DNA of 64,000 nucleotides from Xanthomonas bonasiae (GTDB lineage Bacteria > Pseudomonadota > Gammaproteobacteria > Xanthomonadales > Xanthomonadaceae): positions 1 through 64,000 of the forward strand of contig NZ_JAFIWB010000004.1 in the NCBI RefSeq assembly GCF_017163705.1, given 5' to 3'. A program made the position numbers and the translations under genes. Below the pieces are notes generated by a model. That model saw only the letters and a program-made list of their open reading frames with translations, was not told the origin of the DNA and did not search any database. Shown here piece by piece: positions 58,618 to 64,000 of the stretch (the stretch's first letter is position 1; each line of letters opens with the position of its first letter).

Positions 58618-61521
58618 TCAGAAGTTCATGCTGTAACGAGCCCACAGGTAGCGGCCCACGGTGTCGAAGCTGTTGACGTCCGTGTTCGCGTTGAGCACGT
58701 TGTTCTGATACAGCATGGGCGGCTGCTTGTCGAACACGTTGTCCAGGCCGACTTCCACCTTCGAATTGAACCACGGCAATGCGTAGTTCACGCTGACGCT
58801 GTGCAGGAAGTAGGAGCCGTAGCTAGGCGAGATGCCGCAGAACTGTGGCCTTTCAATGAGATCACAGCCCGCATCCGCACTTTTGTTGTCAACCAGAACG
58901 CGGCTGCCTACACGGAACGGCCCGATATAACGAATACGCCAGCTGGCGCCAAAATCACCCTTCTGCCAATTGACGAAAAGACGGCCGCGGACGCGTGAGT
59001 ACAGGCCGTAGGTATCGTTGTAAGTGCCCGCGATGTGGGTCACCACACCATCAGGATCGGCCGGGTTGGTCTTGTTGTCGTAGCGCGCGATGTATGTGCC
59101 GTCCAGGCCGAAGGTGTAGCTACCCCAGGCGGTATCCGGCAGGCGGTAGCGCAGCGCAAGATCCCAGCCCTTGGTATCAAGGCGGCCCAAGTTGACCATG
59201 GGTTCGCGGATGAAATTGACCTGTCCATCCGGAAAGCGATTGATGAAGCCGCAGAACGGACTGCTCTCGTCTTGGTAGCAAATGTTGGTTACGGTCTGCG
59301 CATCGGCACGATTGATCGTGTCATTCAGGTACAAGCGCCAGTAGTCCAGGCTGACCGAGAAGCCCGGTAGCCACTCCGGATCGTACACCACGCCCCAGTC
59401 GAACGACTTGCCCTGTTCCGGCTTCAAGTCGAAACCGGCCGCGACCGAGCCAGACCATACGCCATTGGTCTGCGAGTTCGGAGCAGGAGCGATGCCCGTG
59501 CCGGGGATCGCGGTGGCGCCGGTGGGTGCGCCGCAAGCGGCTTCATGGTCGCGCGGCGCGCCAGCAGCGCCGTAGCCAAGACACGGATCGCTTAACTGCG
59601 GCGCATCGCCGGCGGCGCCGCTATACAGGTTGTCGATGGTCGGGGCGCGGAACACTTCGGCGACCGTGCCACGCAGCAGCAGGTTCTCGATCGGACGCCA
59701 TTCCAGCTGGATCTTGCTATTGGTGGTGTTGCCGAAGGTGTTGTAGTCCGAGTAGCGCGAGCCCAGGGTCACCGCCAGCAGGTGCGCGAACGGGACTTCC
59801 GACAGCAGCGGGACGTACAGTTCGCCGTAGACTTCCTTGACGTTGTACTTGCCGCTCAGCGGGGTGCTGCAGGCTTCCTGCGAGATGAAACAGTTGCCGT
59901 CCGCATCGGCGATGGCGATGTAGTCCACCGAGGTCTTCTGGTACTCCTCGCGCCAGGAGACGCCCACCGCCAGCTGGGCGGCACCGGCCGGCAGCGTGAA
60001 CAGCTCGCCGTTGGCATTGGCCTCGAAGCTGCGCATCTGATAGGTGGTGGAATAGGTCGGACGCGCTTCGTAATCTTCCAGCGTTGAGATCGTCTGCGGG
60101 TCGTTGATATTGAAGATGTTGAGCGGGGTACAGCCGGCGATCACGTTGCCGGCGCTGCCGCACTTGACCACGCCATCGGTGTCCTGGAACGACGGACCCA
60201 GTGCGTCGCGCAGGCCGGCGTAGTAGACGTAGCCGTAGCTGGTGTTCTCGCGGGTGTAGTGGCCGTAGTTCATCGCCGCGTCCCACTTCCAGGACGTATC
60301 GCCGACGAAGCCTTCCAGGCCGGCGACGACCTGGTCGGTGACGGTGCTGTAGTACGAACGGCGCTGACCCAGCGAAGTGAAGCGGGTCAGGAGCTGGTCG
60401 TATGTATTGCCAGCGGTATCGGCGCCGAAGCTGACGCCGAACGGGTTGTAATAGTTGTCGGCGGAGATCACAACCTTGTCGCTGCGGGCGTCGAACGGCA
60501 GCGCCGCGATGGCGAAGTTCGAGCTGGTCTTGTTGTGGTAGACCTGGGCGAACGCGTTGATGCTGTCGGTGATCTGGTAGTTGGCCAGGAAGAACGCGTT
60601 GGTGCGCTCCTGCGGCGTCATGATCAGGTTGGTGGCCTGATAGTTGAACGAGTCGCGCGCGCCGGAGTAGCAGCGGTAGTCGCCCTGCGAAGCGCCGCTG
60701 GCGCCCGGGGTCAGGGTGACGGTGGCGCAGCCGTACTGCGTGGCCAGGTTGGCCGGCATGGTGATGCGGCCGCCCGGGGTGCGGCTGGAACCGAGGATGG
60801 TCACCGAGCCGCTGTACAGGTAGGTCGCGTCCTTGGAGTACTTGCGGTCGGCCGAGGAGATGCCGTCGAACTTGTTGTAGTTCAGGCCCGCCATGATGTT
60901 GCCGCGGTCGCCGACCTGGCCAAAGGTGACCGAGCCGCCGTTGCGCGCGCCATCGCTCAGGTGGGTCGCTTGGCCGTAGTCGACGCTGACCGCCAGGCCT
61001 TCGAAGTCCTTGCGCAGGATGAAGTTGACCACGCCGGCGACGGCATCGGAGCCGTACACGGCCGAGGCGCCGCTGGTCAGGACTTCGATGCGCTCCACCG
61101 CGGTGGCGGGGATCGAGTTGACGTCGTTGTTGGCGACGCGGCGGCCGTTGACCAGCAGCAGCGTGCGCTCATCGCCCAGGCCGCGCAGGTCGACCGAGGA
61201 CTTGCCGTCGCCGCCGCCGTTGTTGACCGCCGGGGTGGACGGCGCGCCGGACATCGCCGGCAGTTCCTGCACCAGGTCGCCGAGGGTCAGCTTGCCGGTC
61301 TGCTCGATCGCGGCGCGATCGATCACCACCACCGGGCTGGCGGTTTCGGTCTCGACGCGGGCAACGCGCGAGCCGGTCACCTGGATCGTGTCCAGGGTCT
61401 TGGAGGGGTCGCTGGAAGAGCTGTCCTGGGCAACGGCCGCACCCGTGCTGAGCAGGGCGGTGGTGCCAGCGGCGAGCGCGAACGTGATGGCGTCGCGCAG
61501 GCGATGGGTCTTGCAATTCAT
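58618..61521 (-). CDS. TonB-dependent outer-membrane receptor (third)
   Basis: 967 aa from ATG 61521, preceded by GAGAGAG. Signal peptide to about residue 31 (TTALLSTGAAVA), TonB box DTIQVTG (44-50), plug with LGDLVQELPAMSG, VDLRGLGDERTLLLVNGRRV and SGASAVYGSDAVAGVVNFILRK, barrel ending in WARYSMNF. The plug differs from the two carbohydrate receptors and is of the kind annotated simply as TonB-dependent receptor in xanthomonads and sphingomonads. Several Cys pairs in extracellular-looking segments. The following TPR-sulfotransferase and oxygenase on the same strand suggest a peptide or modified ligand rather than sugar; this is inference. Confidence 0.87.
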   Translation of the reverse strand: MNCKTHRLRDAITFALAAGTTALLSTGAAVAQDSSSSDPSKTLDTIQVTGSRVARVETETASPVVVIDRAAIEQTGKLTLGDLVQELPAMSGAPSTPAVNNGGGDGKSSVDLRGLGDERTLLLVNGRRVANNDVNSIPATAVERIEVLTSGASAVYGSDAVAGVVNFILRKDFEGLAVSVDYGQATHLSDGARNGGSVTFGQVGDRGNIMAGLNYNKFDGISSADRKYSKDATYLYSGSVTILGSSRTPGGRITMPANLATQYGCATVTLTPGASGASQGDYRCYSGARDSFNYQATNLIMTPQERTNAFFLANYQITDSINAFAQVYHNKTSSNFAIAALPFDARSDKVVISADNYYNPFGVSFGADTAGNTYDQLLTRFTSLGQRRSYYSTVTDQVVAGLEGFVGDTSWKWDAAMNYGHYTRENTSYGYVYYAGLRDALGPSFQDTDGVVKCGSAGNVIAGCTPLNIFNINDPQTISTLEDYEARPTYSTTYQMRSFEANANGELFTLPAGAAQLAVGVSWREEYQKTSVDYIAIADADGNCFISQEACSTPLSGKYNVKEVYGELYVPLLSEVPFAHLLAVTLGSRYSDYNTFGNTTNSKIQLEWRPIENLLLRGTVAEVFRAPTIDNLYSGAAGDAPQLSDPCLGYGAAGAPRDHEAACGAPTGATAIPGTGIAPAPNSQTNGVWSGSVAAGFDLKPEQGKSFDWGVVYDPEWLPGFSVSLDYWRLYLNDTINRADAQTVTNICYQDESSPFCGFINRFPDGQVNFIREPMVNLGRLDTKGWDLALRYRLPDTAWGSYTFGLDGTYIARYDNKTNPADPDGVVTHIAGTYNDTYGLYSRVRGRLFVNWQKGDFGASWRIRYIGPFRVGSRVLVDNKSADAGCDLIERPQFCGISPSYGSYFLHSVSVNYALPWFNSKVEVGLDNVFDKQPPMLYQNNVLNANTDVNSFDTVGRYLWARYSMNF

Positions 61522-61701
61522 TGGCTCTCTCTCCGAATGAGATGTGGTGTCAACTGAAGGTTGTCCAGCGGTGGCGTCGAAAGGCGACACCAAAATCCGC
61601 AGGGTGAACCGATAGTAACTGCGTCTTCAGAGAAATTAAAGAGTTGTTAATAAGATCGACATAAATGTGATGTAAGTATCACTAATTTGCGCCGATCGGA
61701 C

Positions 61702-61730
61702 AAAAAAAAGCCCCTCAAGGGGGCGTTTTT
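61702..61730. terminator. Bidirectional terminator after the outer-membrane-like gene
   Basis: Stem GCCCCT...GGGGGC (61710-61724) with eight A on the left (T run on the minus strand) and GTTTTT on the right. It ends the gene at 61766 on the minus strand. Confidence 0.75.
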
Positions 61731-61765
61731 CCGCGGCAACTCCTTTTCGAACAAGGGGTTGGTGT

Positions 61766-62617
61766 TTACAAGTCCTGTTCGTAGCGCACGTAAGGGATGG
61801 TGCCTTCCTCGGTGCTGATGTTGTTCGGGGCGAACGGGTTCTTGCCGCGGGTGATCACGTTCTCGGCGCCGACGGTCAGCTGGCCGCTCCACGGAGTGCG
61901 CCAGGTCAGACCCACGCCGAGGCCGGACCACTTGCCCGGCTGGCCCGGCGCGTCGACGACGCGGCCGATGACGTTGGCGCTGAACGAGCCGTAGCCGCCG
62001 CCGATGCTCAGGCTCTTGCTGTCCCATTGGTCGACCAGCGCCTGCGAGGCATCGGCGATCGGGACCAGGCGCGCACGCGCATAGGTGCCGCCGATCGAGA
62101 CGAAGCCTTCGCGGCCGATGTTCTGTTGCGCGAACACGGTCAGATCGTTCTGCTCCATGCGCAGCGCGGGCGTCTTGTTGGGGCCCGCCAGCCACGCCGG
62201 CATGTTCTCGCGGCCGGTGCCGGCCGACAGCGACACGCGCCCGCCGGGGCGGTTGAAGGTGGTGGTCGCGGCAACGTGGTGGCCGACATCGTTGTCGTCG
62301 TCGCCGAGGCTGGCGAGCATGCAATGGCTGGCCAGCCCGCTGATGCTGCTGCCACTGGCGCTGTTGCACAGCAGCCCGAGCGAATCGCCGGAGGACAGGC
62401 CGAAGGCGGCGTCGAGCGAGTTGCGGCCGAAGTGCCAGCGCGCGCCGACCGCCTGTTCGCCGGTCGGCTCCAGGTACAGCAGCGCCTCGACCTTGCCGCT
62501 GCCCTTGTTCCAGACCGGCAGCACGGTACGGTCCGCGGGCTTGCTCTGCGCATGCGCGCCCGTGCTCGCCGCAAGGGCGATCAGCAGGGCAAGTGGCAGG
62601 CGCAGTAAGGCTCGCAT
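61766..62617 (-). CDS. Exported hypothetical protein, probable outer-membrane beta-barrel
   Basis: 283 aa with a signal peptide (MRALLRLPLALLIALAASTGAHA). The mature part alternates polar and hydrophobic residues with many Gly (ARWHFGRNSLDAAFGL; SIGGGYGSFSANVIGRV; GLGVGLTWRTPWSGQL), and ends YVRYEQDL; this pattern suits beta-strands of an outer-membrane barrel. Two Cys are present (LGLLCNSAS, SHCMLAS). No family recognised; it looks like a lineage-specific hypothetical. It stands alone between hslO and the third TBDT, on the minus strand, with its own terminator. Confidence 0.65.
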   Translation of the reverse strand: MRALLRLPLALLIALAASTGAHAQSKPADRTVLPVWNKGSGKVEALLYLEPTGEQAVGARWHFGRNSLDAAFGLSSGDSLGLLCNSASGSSISGLASHCMLASLGDDDNDVGHHVAATTTFNRPGGRVSLSAGTGRENMPAWLAGPNKTPALRMEQNDLTVFAQQNIGREGFVSIGGTYARARLVPIADASQALVDQWDSKSLSIGGGYGSFSANVIGRVVDAPGQPGKWSGLGVGLTWRTPWSGQLTVGAENVITRGKNPFAPNNISTEEGTIPYVRYEQDL

Positions 62618-62734
62618 CGGCAGTCTGTGACTCTCGGGCGGGGACTAAAGTTCCCGCCGTGCAGGGTGAACGATACTAGGGGGTTTATGTTTCTTTAACA
62701 AGTCGGACTCCCCGGTCCTAGTCCTCGCCCCTGC

Positions 62735-63631
62735 CTATTGCAAGCGCTCCGAGGACGCCGGTTCAGCCGGGGTTACAGCGAACAATACGCCGAATTCCGT
62801 CAAGGGGAAGTCATAGTGTCGGCCGCAGAACTCGCACCGTATCTCAACTTGGCCGGTTGCCTCGGCCGCGGCGCGCGCTTCTTCCTCGCCCAGCGAGCGC
62901 AGCATGGCGGCCACCCGCTCGCGCGAGCAGGAGCAGCCGAAGCGCAGCGGCTTGGTGCCCAGCAGCTCCGGCGCTTCCTCGTGGAACAGCCGGTGCAGCA
63001 GCGTGTCGGCCGGCAGCGCGAGCAGTTCGGCCTCGCTCACCGTCTCGAACAGGGCGCCGGCGCGGTTCCAGCCGTCCTCGTCGCCGCTGTCGCCGGGCAA
63101 CTTCTGCAGCAGCAGGCCGGCCGCCTGGTGGCCGTCGGCGGCCAGGATCAGGCGCGTCGGCAGCTGTTCGGACTGGCGGAAATAGTCCTCGAAGGCCTCG
63201 CCCAGCTCGGCCGCCGACAGCGCCACCAGGCTCTGGTAGCGCTGCGGCTCGCGCGGGTCCAGGCCGGGGTTCTCGATGGTGATCGCCAGCAGCGCGCCGC
63301 TGCCCAGCGCGCGCAGGTCGCGCGGGGCGTCGCTGCCCTCGCCGAGCTGGACGATGCCGCGCAGGGTGCCGGCCGCGGTGCACTCGGCGAACAGGGTGCG
63401 CAGCGCGCCCTGGCTGCGCAGTTGCACCGACAGGCGTCCGTCGACCTTGGTGTGGCCGGTGAACAGGGCCGCGGCCACGCAGGCCTCGCCCAGCAACTCG
63501 GTCGCCGCGGCGGGATAGCTGGCTGGCGCGAGGATGTCGCGCCAGGCGGACTCAAGGCGCACGTGCACGCCGCGCACGCCGGCGCTGGGCAGCAGGAAGC
63601 GGGTCAGGTGATCGTGATCGGAAGAACTCAT
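62735..63631 (-). CDS. hslO: Hsp33 redox-regulated chaperone
   Basis: 298 aa from ATG 63631 (MSSSDHDHL); six upstream codons in frame are not needed. N-terminal block HVRLESAWRDIL, central QLRSQGALRTLFAECTAAG-like strand region, and the C-terminal zinc/redox switch with CxC in FGCSCSRERV and CxxC in RCEFCGRHYDF. Under oxidative stress the four Cys form disulfides, zinc is lost and the protein becomes a holdase. Usual length. Confidence 0.93.
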   Translation of the reverse strand: MSSSDHDHLTRFLLPSAGVRGVHVRLESAWRDILAPASYPAAATELLGEACVAAALFTGHTKVDGRLSVQLRSQGALRTLFAECTAAGTLRGIVQLGEGSDAPRDLRALGSGALLAITIENPGLDPREPQRYQSLVALSAAELGEAFEDYFRQSEQLPTRLILAADGHQAAGLLLQKLPGDSGDEDGWNRAGALFETVSEAELLALPADTLLHRLFHEEAPELLGTKPLRFGCSCSRERVAAMLRSLGEEEARAAAEATGQVEIRCEFCGRHYDFPLTEFGVLFAVTPAEPASSERLQ

Positions 63632-63712
63632 CGCGGCCTCGCTGCGCATGGGAAGATGGCGACCGCAGGATAGTGGGTCATCTCGGTGGACAAAGTCGAA
63701 GAAGGCATAGCA

Positions 63713-64000
63713 ATGGGGGCGACGCGGGGCGTTGCAAGTGGCGCGGCCGTGCCGCGGCGACGGCGCTGGCTGCGTTGGCTGCTGGCGGCGCCGCTGTTGT
63801 TCGCGCTGGCGAGCACGTCGCAGGTGATCATGCTGCGCTTCGTCGATCCGCCGTTCTCGGCGATGATGCTCGAGCGCCAGCTCGGCGCCTGGGGCGAGGG
63901 CGACTGGTCGTTCCGCGTCGCCTACGACTGGCGCGACAGCGCGCAGATCGCTCCGAGCCTGCCGATTTCGCTGGTGGCCGCGGAGGACCAGCGCTTCCCG
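63713..64000 (+). CDS. mtgA: Monofunctional peptidoglycan transglycosylase, N-terminal part
   Basis: The first 96 codons are in the window; the gene runs off the right edge. A basic N-terminus is followed by one membrane segment ([22 protein letters not shown]), then the start of the GT51 domain with [14 protein letters not shown], the conserved ED-x-x-F block holding the catalytic Glu of MtgA-type transglycosylases. AAGG 7 nt before ATG supports the start; a GTG 27 nt earlier is in frame but less likely. Confidence 0.85.
   Translation, partial: MGATRGVASGAAVPRRRRWLRWLLAAPLLFALASTSQVIMLRFVDPPFSAMMLERQLGAWGEGDWSFRVAYDWRDSAQIAPSLPISLVAAEDQRFP

Overview
The window looks like a chromosomal segment of a Xanthomonas-type gammaproteobacterium (Lysobacteraceae). 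The evidence is very high GC in most genes, a complete nix-type N-glycan degradation cluster, several TonB-dependent receptors (TBDTs) of the Xanthomonas/Caulobacter carbohydrate type, a lysine-rich histone H1-like protein, and a repeated 23-bp REP element (core GTAGGAGCGGCTTCAGCC). The species cannot be fixed from sequence alone. Gene functions come from motif and family recognition by reading; no database search was run.

Left end (1-7361) is an accessory region of clearly lower GC, read on the minus strand. It holds an edge-truncated small gene with an ash-like leader that suggests a prophage or satellite, a 1447-aa NACHT NTPase with a C-terminal PD-(D/E)XK nuclease-like domain (a defence candidate), and three cassette-like genes followed by attC-like recombination sites. 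No integron integrase is visible, so this is an orphan attC array (CALIN).

7362-31560 is a carbohydrate-utilisation locus. A minus-strand operon nixE-nixL (GH29, GH18, GH20, GH2, GH3, GH125, GH92, GH35) would strip a plant N-glycan step by step. A 872-aa TBDT lies upstream, separated from the enzymes by a strong hairpin terminator. Divergent from it is a glucokinase-like kinase, and both promoters carry the same LacI-type palindrome. A second TBDT of equal length follows. REP doublets occupy three successive gaps of the operon, and a half REP lies inside the nixI leader.

32050-40753 is core metabolism and housekeeping: rsmE-bioA, nudE-cysQ, mazG-ynfA, an Mpo1-like protein, an SPFH/NfeD pair, and gcvT and gcvH.

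40754-43922 is mostly non-coding. It has a three-copy 118-bp tandem repeat, a candidate small RNA with promoter and terminator, the H1-like gene, and a 35-bp tandem repeat.

43923-56060 holds a serine hydrolase, a DMT transporter, a GMC oxidoreductase, an NTP/NDP-exchange-like transporter, a small membrane protein, a hotdog thioesterase-like protein, and a fatty-acid unit (alpha/beta hydrolase + FadE). That unit is divergent from a TetR regulator, with two matched operators between them. A TPR/aspartyl hydroxylase gene overlaps the TetR gene.

56130-64000 contains a TBDT, a TPR-sulfotransferase and a 2OG-Fe(II) oxygenase in one minus-strand unit, an outer-membrane-like protein, hslO, and the start of mtgA.
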